Program-made: the position numbers and the translations under genes
From: Leucothrix mucor
GTDB lineage: Bacteria > Pseudomonadota > Gammaproteobacteria > Thiotrichales > Thiotrichaceae
DNA: 9,388 bases
Reading direction: 5' to 3'
Assembly (NCBI GenBank): GCA_015662325.1
Contig: DQUJ01000122.1
Coordinates: 1-9,388, forward strand
Shown: positions 1-7,766 of the stretch, piece after piece
How the letters are laid out: every line of letters starts with the position of its first letter
How positions within the stretch are numbered: position 1 is the stretch's first letter
The notes under the pieces: model-generated
Databases searched by the model: none
The model's input: only the letters and a program-made list of their open reading frames with translations
Told to the model about the DNA's origin: nothing

Positions 1-57
1 CCGTTGAAAATAATGCTACTTTTTAAATGGAACAAATACGATAGCGAACGTTAGCGT

Positions 58-87
58 TTCACATGCTAAACTATTAAAAAATAGAAT
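58..87 (+). promoter_or_regulatory. Candidate sigma70 promoter for the aas-like gene
   Basis: A -35-like TTCACA (58-63, 5 of 6 to consensus) and a -10-like TAGAAT (82-87, 5 of 6) are separated by 18 bases. Transcription would start near 94-95, giving a 5' leader of about 35 bases before the ATG at 129. It is the best pairing I see in 1-128. The region is AT-rich, so chance matches are possible. Confidence 0.45.
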
Positions 88-128
88 GATAACAACGATA
101 AGAACCAACAAAGATTTAAGGATATTGC

Positions 129-3100
129 ATGAAAAACCTCTTAAAAGTAACAGGACTATTTACCTTTTTAGCCGTTGCCTTTTTAAACACCTTTGTAGAT
201 CTTGGCCACAAGATCATTATTCAAAATACCATCTTTAAAAATTACGACGGCCCCGAATTAATCGTTTTAAGTTCTATTGTTAATGCTCTGATTTTACTGC
301 CCTTTATATTGCTGTTCACCCCCTCTGGTTACGTCTCCGACAAATACGCAAAAAACAAAGTGATGCGGATTAGCGCATGGATTGCACTGGGTATCACACT
401 GCTTATTACCTTTGGTTATTATCAAGGCTGGTTCTGGTTCTCCTTTGGGATGACGTTTTTACTGGCGATGCAAAGTGCATTCTATTCGCCATCAAAGTAT
501 GGTTTTGTAAAAGAATTAGTCGGCGAGCGACGCTTGGCACAGGCGAACGGTTTGGTTCAGGCGGTTACTACCACAGGCATTTTATTAGGGACTTTTGTAT
601 TTTCACTGTTGTTTGAAAAAATCATCAAACATAATGCTGATATTGATCTCGCATTTACTGATAAAAACTCACTCATAGACATGATGGCCCCCTTGGGTTG
701 GATACTGGTTGTCCTCACAGTTTTCGAACTGATCTTGGCGTATCGCTTACCGGAAACAAAACCAACCGATACAAAAATGCGTTTCCAATGGAATGACTAT
801 GTTCGTGGAAAAACGCAAATCAGTAATATTAGACTGGTTAAACGCCACTCTTACATCTGGCTTTCTATTCTCGGTTTAGCCGTATTCTGGGGTATTTCTC
901 AAGTCGTGCTAGCCACTTACCCTGCCTACGCAAAAGAATTTTTAAACATCACTAACACCGCTAAAGTACAAGGGATAATGGCATTTGCGGGGCTTGGCGT
1001 AATGATAGGCTCTCTCATTGCAGGTCGAGTCTCGCGCAACCATATCGAAACGGGGCTAGTGCCTATTGGCGCAATTGGCGTGACTATTGCTCTGGTGTTG
1101 ATTCGCGCATTTGATTCACCATTAATGCAAGCGCTCAACTTTTTATTCCTTGGCATTATGGGTGGATTCTTTGTCGTGCCACTCAACTCCATGATGCAAT
1201 ATCACGCTAAAAACAGTCAGTTAGGACGCGTACTTGCGACTAACAATCTGATTCAATTTAGCGTCATGCTGTTATTTTTGATTGTGACCAGTACCTTTAG
1301 TTATTATAAACTTGGGAGTACCGGAATCCTTTGGGGACTCGCCATTGTTGCTTTTTTCGGCACCATTTATACCATTTTAAAAATCCCCGAATCATTATTA
1401 CGCTTCGTTATTTCGCGTATTTTCCATGCGCGTTATCGCATGCGCATTTTAGGTTTTGAAGATTTACCCACTTCTGGTGGCGTTTTATTACTCGGTAATC
1501 ACATTAGTTTTGTCGATTGGGCACTGGTGCAAATCGCCTCACCTCGCCCGCTTCATTTTGTCATTGAACGGGGTTATTACGAGCGTTGGTATCTAAAAGG
1601 CTTCTTGAAAATGTTTGGTGCGATTCCTATCAATAGCGCCAGAAGCACAGAATCTTTAAATAAGATCAATAGTTTACTAAAAGAAGGTAAAGCCGTTTGT
1701 TTATTCCCAGAAGGCACGATTAGCCGCACCGGACAGCTTTCTACCTTTAAACGTGGCTATGAAAAAGCCATTGAAGGCACAAGTGCTAAAATTGTACCGT
1801 TTTATCTTCACGGGCTTTGGGGCAGTCGCTTTTCTCGTTCTAGTGGTTTTTTAAAAGAGGCGCGTCAATCGGGTTTTAAACGCGACATTATCGTTGCCTT
1901 TGGCAAACCGATGCCAACCAACACCGATGTTGATCAGCTTAAACGTCGTATTTTTGATCTGTCTTTCACCTCATGGCAAGACTATGTAAAAACACTGGAT
2001 ACCGTGCCAATCGCTTGGCTAAAAACCGCTAAACGTATGAGCTTTCAAATGGCAGCGACCGATATTATCGGTGAGCCTTTAAGCCATCATAAATTTATAA
2101 CAGCGGTAATTCGTTTTTCTAAACTCATCGCTAAAAAAAGTCCCGAGAAAAATATCGGCATTCTGGTTCCCAGCAGTGTCGGTGGCGCAATTACCAATAT
2201 GGCGGTTTTATCATTGGGGAAAACCGTGGTGAATTTAAACTTTACGGCGAGTAGCGAAGCTCTGCAAGGCTCAGTTAAAAAAGCAGAGATAAAAACAATC
2301 TACACCTCCAAAAAGTTTTTAAAGAAACTAGAAGGAAAAAGCATAAAAATCAAAGAGATACTACCAGAAACCAAATTAATTTATCTGGAGGATTTCAAAC
2401 AAGAAATACCCAAAGTAAAAATGCTGATGACATTAATCAGCGTGATGTTATTGCCCACCAAGCTATTGCAATGGACATTTATTAAGAAAACAAATCTAGA
2501 AGACACCGCCGCTATTTTATTTTCTAGCGGTAGCGAAGGAACACCCAAAGGCGTAGAACTTAGCCATCAGAATTTAGTCTCCAATGCCCGCCAAGTCGCC
2601 GATATGATCAACACTCGCGAGAATGATGTGATCATGTCTACCCTACCTACATTTCACGCATTTGGTCTACTCGCCACGACGATAATGCCGTTAACTGAAG
2701 GTATTCCGATTGTGTGTCACCCAGACCCAACGGATGTTTTAACCGTCGCAAAAGGTGTCGCTAGAAATAATGCCACTTTCTTATTCGGCACATCGACTTT
2801 CTTGCGCTTGTATACCGTCAATAGAAAAGTACATCCTTTGATGTTGAAGTCTTTGAGATTAGTGATAGCAGGTGCAGAACGACTCAACCCTGAGACTCGT
2901 GAAGCCTTCGCGCTTAAATTTAATAAACTCATCATGGAAGGCTACGGCGCGACGGAAACCTCCCCTGTTGCCAGTGTAAACGTGCCTGATGAGCTAGATA
3001 CCAACTATTGGAAGACTCAAATTGGCAATAAACAAGGAACAGTTGGCATGCCTTTACCTGGCACCAGCTTTAAAATTGTCGACCCAAATACATTGGAAGA

Positions 3101-3593
3101 GTTAACCACCGAAGAAGATGGCTTAATCTTAATCGGTGGACCACAGGTTATGAAAGGTTACTTACATGATGAAGCTAAAACAGCAGAAGTGATTGAAATC
3201 ATCAACGGCAAACGCTGGTATCGAAGTGGCGATAAAGGCCATTTAGATGTAGATGGCTTTCTTACCATTGTTGATCGTTACTCGCGCTTTGCAAAACTTG
3301 GCGGAGAAATGGTCAGCCTAACCGCAGTCGAAGAACAAATCCGTAATGCATTGGGTGATTCTGAATTAGAATTGGTTGCAGTTAACCTGCCTGATGATAA
3401 AAAAGGGGAAAAAATAACCCTGCTTATCGCCAATGAAATGACAGCGAAAGAAATTAAGAAAACGCTGTTAGATACAGAAATGAATCCTTTGATGATTCCT
3501 GCTATTTTTAAGAATGTGAATGCAATTCCTAAATTAGGCAGTGGTAAAACAGATTTTGCGGCATCTAAGAAAGTGGCGCTGGGAGAGTTGTAG
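129..3593 (+). CDS. aas: LplT-Aas fusion: lysophospholipid flippase (MFS) + 2-acylglycerophosphoethanolamine acyltransferase + acyl-ACP synthetase
   Basis: A 1154-residue inner-membrane protein with three modules. Residues about 7-425 are an MFS-type multi-helix membrane domain like LplT. Residues about 435-640 are a PlsC/LPLAT acyltransferase with NHxSxxD (H458, D463) and FPEGT (526-530). Residues about 650-1154 are an AMP-forming acyl-acyl carrier protein synthetase with the nucleotide-binding SSGSEGTPKG (799-808), YGATET (939-944), the YRSGD block and a C-terminal GSGK lysine (K1140). By family knowledge, LplT flips 2-acyl lysophospholipid inward, the synthetase loads fatty acid onto ACP, and the acyltransferase restores the diacyl lipid. 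In E. coli these are two proteins, LplT and Aas (about 719 residues); here they are fused. The ATG at 129 follows TAAGGA (117-122) by 6 bases. All recognisable catalytic motifs are intact. It stands alone, convergent with the ilv operon. Lipid specificity is inferred. Confidence 0.93.
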   Translation: MKNLLKVTGLFTFLAVAFLNTFVDLGHKIIIQNTIFKNYDGPELIVLSSIVNALILLPFILLFTPSGYVSDKYAKNKVMRISAWIALGITLLITFGYYQGWFWFSFGMTFLLAMQSAFYSPSKYGFVKELVGERRLAQANGLVQAVTTTGILLGTFVFSLLFEKIIKHNADIDLAFTDKNSLIDMMAPLGWILVVLTVFELILAYRLPETKPTDTKMRFQWNDYVRGKTQISNIRLVKRHSYIWLSILGLAVFWGISQVVLATYPAYAKEFLNITNTAKVQGIMAFAGLGVMIGSLIAGRVSRNHIETGLVPIGAIGVTIALVLIRAFDSPLMQALNFLFLGIMGGFFVVPLNSMMQYHAKNSQLGRVLATNNLIQFSVMLLFLIVTSTFSYYKLGSTGILWGLAIVAFFGTIYTILKIPESLLRFVISRIFHARYRMRILGFEDLPTSGGVLLLGNHISFVDWALVQIASPRPLHFVIERGYYERWYLKGFLKMFGAIPINSARSTESLNKINSLLKEGKAVCLFPEGTISRTGQLSTFKRGYEKAIEGTSAKIVPFYLHGLWGSRFSRSSGFLKEARQSGFKRDIIVAFGKPMPTNTDVDQLKRRIFDLSFTSWQDYVKTLDTVPIAWLKTAKRMSFQMAATDIIGEPLSHHKFITAVIRFSKLIAKKSPEKNIGILVPSSVGGAITNMAVLSLGKTVVNLNFTASSEALQGSVKKAEIKTIYTSKKFLKKLEGKSIKIKEILPETKLIYLEDFKQEIPKVKMLMTLISVMLLPTKLLQWTFIKKTNLEDTAAILFSSGSEGTPKGVELSHQNLVSNARQVADMINTRENDVIMSTLPTFHAFGLLATTIMPLTEGIPIVCHPDPTDVLTVAKGVARNNATFLFGTSTFLRLYTVNRKVHPLMLKSLRLVIAGAERLNPETREAFALKFNKLIMEGYGATETSPVASVNVPDELDTNYWKTQIGNKQGTVGMPLPGTSFKIVDPNTLEELTTEEDGLILIGGPQVMKGYLHDEAKTAEVIEIINGKRWYRSGDKGHLDVDGFLTIVDRYSRFAKLGGEMVSLTAVEEQIRNALGDSELELVAVNLPDDKKGEKITLLIANEMTAKEIKKTLLDTEMNPLMIPAIFKNVNAIPKLGSGKTDFAASKKVALGEL

Positions 3594-3620
3594 TTACCAT
3601 TGTGACTGCTAAAATGCCAA

Positions 3621-3668
3621 TCTGAACAGTTTAGTGAGCTTACCATTTTTGTTTTTTAAAATGGATAA
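3621..3668. repeat. Possible short third copy of the ilvC-flanking palindromic element
   Basis: TCTGAACAG (3621-3629) and GTGAGCTTACC (3634-3644) match, in the same order, blocks of the element at 4998-5137, the second exactly (5048-5058), with intervening segments missing. It ends in a hairpin, CCATTTT (3643-3649) with AAAATGG (3658-3664), extended by TTA (3640-3642) with TAA (3666-3668) around a single extra A (3665). The 4998-5137 element has the same design, CCTTT/AAAGG plus TTA/TAA around an extra A (5076). It lacks the long outer arms, so it may be a degenerate relic or partly chance. Confidence 0.4.
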
Positions 3669-3674
3669 CTCAAT

Positions 3675-3755
3675 TATGCAAAGCATAGGGCTAGCTCGCC
3701 TAGAAGGCGATACTAGACCTTAGCGTGTAACGATAACTGCTTATTAAATAAGCAG
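3675..3755. other. Cluster of three small hairpins in the aas-ilvC intergenic region
   Basis: Three short perfect inverted repeats follow each other: TATGC/GCATA with loop AAA (3675-3687); TCGCC/GGCGA with loop TAGAA (3696-3710), extended imperfectly by CTAG (3691-3694 and 3713-3716); and CTGCTTAT/ATAAGCAG with loop TAA (3737-3755). None is followed by a T-run on either strand, so they are not intrinsic terminators by themselves. No ORF with a ribosome site was seen in 3594-3943. They would be in the 3' untranslated region of the aas-like mRNA. Function unknown. Confidence 0.4.
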
Positions 3756-3773
3756 AAACTGATTCTTCAACCC

Positions 3774-3809
3774 ATTAAAAAGCCCAACACAAAGGTTGGG
3801 CTTTTTAAT
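3774..3809. terminator. Bidirectional Rho-independent terminator between convergent aas-like gene and ilvC
   Basis: A perfect 15-bp inverted repeat (3774-3788 and 3795-3809) encloses a 6-base loop, ACAAAG. The GC core GCCCAAC/GTTGGGC is flanked by A5 on one side and T5 on the other, so the hairpin ends in a U-run in both directions. This fits a shared terminator for the rightward gene ending at 3593 and the leftward ilv operon ending at 3944. Confidence 0.92.
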
Positions 3810-3823
3810 ATAGTCTTCTTTTC

Positions 3824-3937
3824 GCTACTTAGATTGCTTCTAGCTTCCGTAAGATCAAGGCGGGAAAAGTAAGCTTACAAATGTAAGTGCTTTTCCCCAA
3901 CGCAAAGCTTGCGGAAGATAGGGGTGATATAAGTAGC
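3824..3937. repeat. Large nested palindromic element, copy 1, downstream of ilvC
   Basis: About 114 bases fold on themselves in layers. Outer arms GCTACTTA/TAAGTAGC (3824-3831, 3930-3937) are perfect. A 12/12-base segment follows (3832-3843, 3918-3929). Then come CTTCCGTAAG/CTTGCGGAAG (3844-3853, 3908-3917; one T-G pair), an internal loop, GGGAAAAG/CTTTTCCC (3862-3869, 3890-3897), and a tip CTTAC/GTAAG (3874-3878, 3883-3887). The base lies 6 bases past the ilvC stop codon, ahead of the terminator, so it would be transcribed in the ilvC 3' region. It is related in sequence and order of parts to the element at 4998-5137. It may be a mobile palindromic repeat (REP or MITE-like) or a structured RNA; no coding potential was recognised. 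Confidence 0.8.
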
Positions 3938-3943
3938 TAAAAG

Positions 3944-4974
<1,031 letters not shown>

Positions 4975-4997
4975 AAATTCTTCTAATTTCAAATTTG

Positions 4998-5137
4998 TTA
5001 ATTATGGCTCAGATTACTTCTGAAGGCGTCAGTTCTAGGCGAGGAATGTGAGCTTACCTTTTAATAAACTAAAGGATAAATAACATTTTCCCAACAACGA
5101 AATGGCAGCATTCAGAAGTAAGCTGTGCCATAATTTA
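4998..5137. repeat. Large palindromic element, copy 2, between ilvN and ilvC
   Basis: Long outer arms (5001-5024 and 5111-5134) pair over 24 positions with two mismatches (T5009/T5126 and A5013/G5122) and can extend to 4998 and 5137. Inside are AATGT/ACATT (5045-5049, 5083-5087) and a tip CCTTT/AAAGG (5057-5061, 5071-5075), extended by TTA/TAA around an extra A (5076). The arm reaches the ilvN stop codon (5135-5137). Its left half (5009 to about 5056) aligns in the same orientation with 3829-3878 of copy 1. From 5027 about 24 of 31 positions match, and the TTTTCCC...AAC block is also shared on the right side. It sits in the ilvN-ilvC transcript and could affect RNA stability or the relative output of ilvC. 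Confidence 0.8.
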
Positions 5138-5659
5138 ATGCTTTAAGGCATTACTACCTCGCGTAATTCCCATTGCACCCGAACGTACCACTTCAACCAC
5201 TTGATGATCAACCATGGTCTCTAAAAAACCATCCAATTTTTCGGGGCTTCCAGTGACTTCAATGGTGTACATTTTGTTTTTAACATCAATCACGCGAGCT
5301 CGAAAAATATCGGCCATGCGTTTAATTGATGCACAGGATTCCATATTCACAGCGGCTACTTTTACGAACATGATTTCACGTTCAACATGCTCATAATCGG
5401 ATAATTCCATTACTTTGATGACATCAATGAGCTTATTCAACTGTTTTACAATCTGCTCGATGGATGCATCGTTACCTTTAGTCACCAAAGTCATACGCGA
5501 CATGGTAGCGTCATCCGTCGGTGCAACAGTGAGTGATTCAATATTATAACCACGTTGTGAAAACAAACCCGAAACACGTGATAATGCGCCTGTTTCATTT
5601 TCCATTAAAATAGCAATGATGTGTCTGGTACGCGCTTTTTTATCATTTTTCTTAATCAT
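5135..5659 (-). CDS. ilvN: Acetolactate synthase (AHAS) small regulatory subunit
   Basis: Regulatory partner of the IlvB catalytic subunit. By family knowledge it raises catalytic activity and confers feedback inhibition by valine. Residues about 11-85 form an N-terminal ACT domain: RHIIAILMENETGALSRVSG, then RGYNIESLTV, the usual amino-acid binding fold. Residues about 95-165 form the second, ACT-like C-terminal domain seen in IlvN/IlvH. The length is 174 residues, slightly longer than E. coli IlvH (about 163), with a basic N-terminal extension (MIKKNDKKARTR). The ATG at 5659 is 2 bases after the ilvB stop, and AGGGGAAG at the end of ilvB serves as its ribosome site, so translation is probably coupled. 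The symbol could equally be ilvH. Valine sensitivity cannot be read from the sequence. Confidence 0.96.
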   Translation of the reverse strand: MIKKNDKKARTRHIIAILMENETGALSRVSGLFSQRGYNIESLTVAPTDDATMSRMTLVTKGNDASIEQIVKQLNKLIDVIKVMELSDYEHVEREIMFVKVAAVNMESCASIKRMADIFRARVIDVKNKMYTIEVTGSPEKLDGFLETMVDHQVVEVVRSGAMGITRGSNALKH

Positions 5660-5661
5660 GA

Positions 5662-7410
5662 TTATTTCTTCCCCTTCATGTCATCAAGCGCATCTTGTTT
5701 ATTTAGATACATTTCATTATGACCGTATCCCGCAGGGATCATGGGGTAAACATTGCCTTGAGGCTCGGTAACAAAATCAAGAAAGTGTAGATTTTTGGTA
5801 TCTTTAATCGCTTCTTTTAAAGCGCCTTCCACATCTTCTGGCTTATCAATGCGCAAACCGACATGCCCATAGGCTTCTGCTAATTTTACAAAATCAGGAA
5901 GGGATTTGTTATAGGTCATCGCGTAGCGTTCTTCATAGAAGAACTCTTGCCATTGACGCACCATGCCCAAATAACCATTATTTAAGTTAATAATATTAAG
6001 CGGTAAGTTATATTGCGAACAAGTAGCCAGTTCTTGAATACACATTTGAATACTACCATCACCTGTAATACAGGCAACCGTCTCATCAGGATGTGCCAGT
6101 TGAATACCCATTGCCGCAGGTAAACCAAAGCCCATTGTGCCAAGCCCGCCAGAATTGATCCAACGGTTGGGTTTATCGAACTTATAATACTGCGCTGCCC
6201 ACATTTGGTGTTGACCAACATCCGAGGCAACATAGGCTTCACCATTAGTGACTTCCCATAATTTCTCGACAACATACTGTGCTTTTATATGATCATCACC
6301 TTGATCATAAGCAAGGCAATTAACCGCTTGCCATTCTTTTATTTCTTTCCACCAAGCATCAAACGCTGATTTATCAGGATTAATTTTATGCTCTTTCATC
6401 ATGCCGAACATTTCTTGTAACACTTGTTTCACATCCCCCACGATAGGGTTGTGCGCTTTTATGTTCTTTGAAATAGTCGCAGGATCAATATCAATATGAA
6501 TGACTTTTGCATGAGGCGAAAACTTGTTTAAATCGCCCGTTACACGATCATCAAATCGCGCACCCACAGCAATGATCAAATCCGCATAATGCATCGTGCG
6601 GTTTGCTTCAAACGTACCGTGCATACCCAACATGCCGATGTGTTGCTTATCGGTTGATGGGTATGTTCCTAATCCCATCAAGGTAGTAGTCACAGGAAAA
6701 TTAAAGGCGCGTCCAAACTCTGTCAGTTCTTTCTCTGCTTTAGATGAAACCACGCCACCGCCTGCATATAAAATCGGCTTCTTAGCCTGCTCGATCATTT
6801 CCAATGCTTTTTTGATCTGTTTCTTATTGCCTTTAACAGTAGGCTGATAAGAACGCATTTTAAATTCATTAGGGTAATCAAATTCGATTTTTTGAATAGC
6901 ACCGTTGGTTAAATCCTTAGGAATATCCACTACTACAGGGCCAGGTCGACCCGTGGTCGCAATATGAAAGGCTTTGCGCATGGTTGGCGCAATATCTTCA
7001 ATTTTGGTAACAAGAAAATTATGTTTCACACAGGGACGCGTGATACCGATAATATCAATTTCTTGGAATGAATCATTACCAATTAGTGCGCGTGGCACTT
7101 GACCAGAAATGACCACCAACGGCACTGAATCCATATACGCATCCGCAATACCCGTAACCGCATTAGTTGCACCCGGGCCCGAGGTTACAATACACACACC
7201 GGGCTTATCGGTTGATTTTGCATAACCTTCCGCACCGTGCACTGCGCCTTGTTCGTGACGCGCTAAAATATGTCGGATGTCGCCGCGCTCTTCTGCCTTA
7301 TACAATTCGTCATAAAGGAATAAAACAGCACCACCGGGATAACCAAAAATAGTATCTACTTTTTCTGCTTTAAGACATTCGATGAATATCTCAGCACCTG
7401 ATAATTTCAC
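5662..7410 (-). CDS. ilvB: Acetolactate synthase (AHAS) large catalytic subunit
   Basis: Thiamine-diphosphate enzyme of the first common step in branched-chain amino acid synthesis: it condenses pyruvate with pyruvate or 2-oxobutyrate. From a GTG start at 7410 it has 582 residues, normal for the family. The N-terminal domain shows GYPGGAV (23-29) and the cofactor-activating glutamate in RHEQGAVH (E53). A central domain of the FAD-binding type follows, and the C-terminal domain has the ThDP/Mg motif beginning GDGS and ending LNN. The reading frame stays open to a TTG at 7425 (587 residues), but that codon has no ribosome site. GTG 7410 has GGGA 9 bases upstream and gives the typical start MKLSGAE. 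It is the first gene of the operon, and ilvN follows after 2 bases. It could be named ilvI by similarity to the E. coli isozyme III. Confidence 0.96.
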   Translation of the reverse strand: MKLSGAEIFIECLKAEKVDTIFGYPGGAVLFLYDELYKAEERGDIRHILARHEQGAVHGAEGYAKSTDKPGVCIVTSGPGATNAVTGIADAYMDSVPLVVISGQVPRALIGNDSFQEIDIIGITRPCVKHNFLVTKIEDIAPTMRKAFHIATTGRPGPVVVDIPKDLTNGAIQKIEFDYPNEFKMRSYQPTVKGNKKQIKKALEMIEQAKKPILYAGGGVVSSKAEKELTEFGRAFNFPVTTTLMGLGTYPSTDKQHIGMLGMHGTFEANRTMHYADLIIAVGARFDDRVTGDLNKFSPHAKVIHIDIDPATISKNIKAHNPIVGDVKQVLQEMFGMMKEHKINPDKSAFDAWWKEIKEWQAVNCLAYDQGDDHIKAQYVVEKLWEVTNGEAYVASDVGQHQMWAAQYYKFDKPNRWINSGGLGTMGFGLPAAMGIQLAHPDETVACITGDGSIQMCIQELATCSQYNLPLNIINLNNGYLGMVRQWQEFFYEERYAMTYNKSLPDFVKLAEAYGHVGLRIDKPEDVEGALKEAIKDTKNLHFLDFVTEPQGNVYPMIPAGYGHNEMYLNKQDALDDMKGKK

Positions 7411-7419
7411 AATAAATTT

Positions 7420-7423
7420 TCCC
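7420..7423 (-). promoter_or_regulatory. Ribosome binding site deciding the ilvB GTG start
   Basis: GGGA on the minus strand lies 9 bases before GTG 7410-7408 and overlaps the alternative TTG (7425-7423), so it could serve only the GTG. It is a weak but correctly spaced site. Confidence 0.5.
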
Positions 7424-7432
7424 AATCTAAAA

Positions 7433-7456
7433 GACTAACGACTGACTCAGTAAGTC
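7433..7456 (-). other. Dyad-symmetric sequence in the ilvB leader
   Basis: ACTGACTCAGT (7441-7451) is a perfect 5-bp palindrome around one central base. Outer GACT (7433-7436) and AGTC (7453-7456) extend it unevenly. It lies about 25-45 bases before the ilvB GTG. It could be an operator half-site pair or a small RNA hairpin. No T-run follows, so it is not an attenuator-type terminator. Role unknown. Confidence 0.3.
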
Positions 7457-7518
7457 AAACCATAAAGGAACAACATAATAATACGATTTAACGAGAAATA
7501 CACCCCTGAAGTAGTGTG

Positions 7519-7539
7519 TTTTTAAGGGTTTTTTAAGGG
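7519..7539 (-). other. Tandem A-tract repeat upstream of ilvB
   Basis: On the + strand, T5AAGGG (7519-7528) is followed directly by T6AAGGG (7529-7539). On the ilv-sense strand these are two A-tracts about one helical turn apart, such as give DNA curvature or act as an UP element. They lie between the tRNA terminator and ilvB, where the operon promoter must be. The nearest -10-like TATTAT (7478-7483) has no good -35 partner, so no promoter is called. Confidence 0.3.
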
Positions 7540-7574
7540 ACCTCTTGGAAAAGCCAATATGAAAACAAAAGCAT

Positions 7575-7606
7575 AAAAAAAGGGCTACATTTTCATGCAA
7601 CCCTTT
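7575..7606 (-). terminator. Rho-independent terminator of tRNA-Met
   Basis: On the minus strand, 10 bases past the tRNA 3' end, a 12-bp stem (7595-7606 with 7579-7590, two G-U pairs) closes a GAAA tetraloop and runs into seven Ts (7581-7575). It should end the tRNA transcript and separate it from ilvB. Confidence 0.92.
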
Positions 7607-7615
7607 CTTAAATTA

Positions 7616-7692
7616 TGGTGGCTATACCGAGATTCGAACTTGGGACCCCATCATTATGAGTGATGTGCTCTAACCAGCTGAGCTATATAGCC
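7616..7692 (-). tRNA. tRNA-Met (CAU), elongator type, CCA encoded
   Basis: A 77-base cloverleaf. The acceptor stem is GGCTATA/TATAGCC with discriminator A and genomic CCA (7618-7616). The D-arm has GCTC/GAGC, the anticodon stem is CATCA/TGATG with loop CTCATAA (anticodon CAT at 7658-7656), and the T-loop is TTCGAAT. The anticodon arm and overall sequence follow the enterobacterial elongator tRNA-Met as I remember it, not the initiator (fully paired acceptor end, no three-G-C run) and not the lysidine-modified tRNA-Ile. The T-stem has one A-C mismatch in the middle; my recollection is that E. coli elongator tRNA-Met has it too. Its own promoter and terminator make it a monocistronic unit. Confidence 0.95.
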
Positions 7693-7737
7693 AAATCAGA
7701 TTTCCAACAATATACAGTGAAGATTCTGAGGTGCGCT

Positions 7738-7766
7738 AATATAGTGATTGTAGTGGTTGCTGTCAA
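7738..7766 (-). promoter_or_regulatory. Strong sigma70 promoter of tRNA-Met with GC-rich discriminator
   Basis: On the minus strand a perfect -35 TTGACA (7766-7761), a 17-base spacer and TATATT (7743-7738, 5 of 6) predict a start near 7731, about 39 bases before the mature tRNA. The bases after the -10 are AGCGCACC. Such GC-rich discriminators are typical of stable-RNA promoters under stringent (ppGpp) control; that control is inferred. Confidence 0.88.

Noticed and set aside
71..84. CTATT/AATAG hairpin upstream of the aas-like gene.
   Set aside because: The stem is only 5 bp and AT-rich, and it overlaps the candidate -10 region; it is expected by chance in this base composition.
926..1192. 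Minus-strand open frame of 88 codons inside the aas-like gene.
   Set aside because: It is a shadow of the membrane-domain coding frame with no ribosome site or family resemblance. The same applies to the opposite-strand frames at 2717-2935, 3278-3646, 5214-5396, 6596-6847, 7167-7352, 8062-8355 and 8452-8646, and to the same-strand out-of-frame ones at 377-616 and 5982-6275.
7443..7449. TGACTCA upstream of branched-chain amino acid genes, identical to the yeast Gcn4 / AP-1 site.
   Set aside because: That regulator is eukaryotic and this is bacterial DNA; the 7-base match is coincidence, though the palindrome itself is listed as a weak feature.
7447..7476. Short frame MLFLYGLTY with three Leu codons before ilvB, a possible attenuation leader peptide.
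   Set aside because: It has no ribosome site, no Val or Ile codons, and no terminator hairpin with T-run between it and ilvB. Its ATG would also lie at the start point of the only -10-like sequence nearby.
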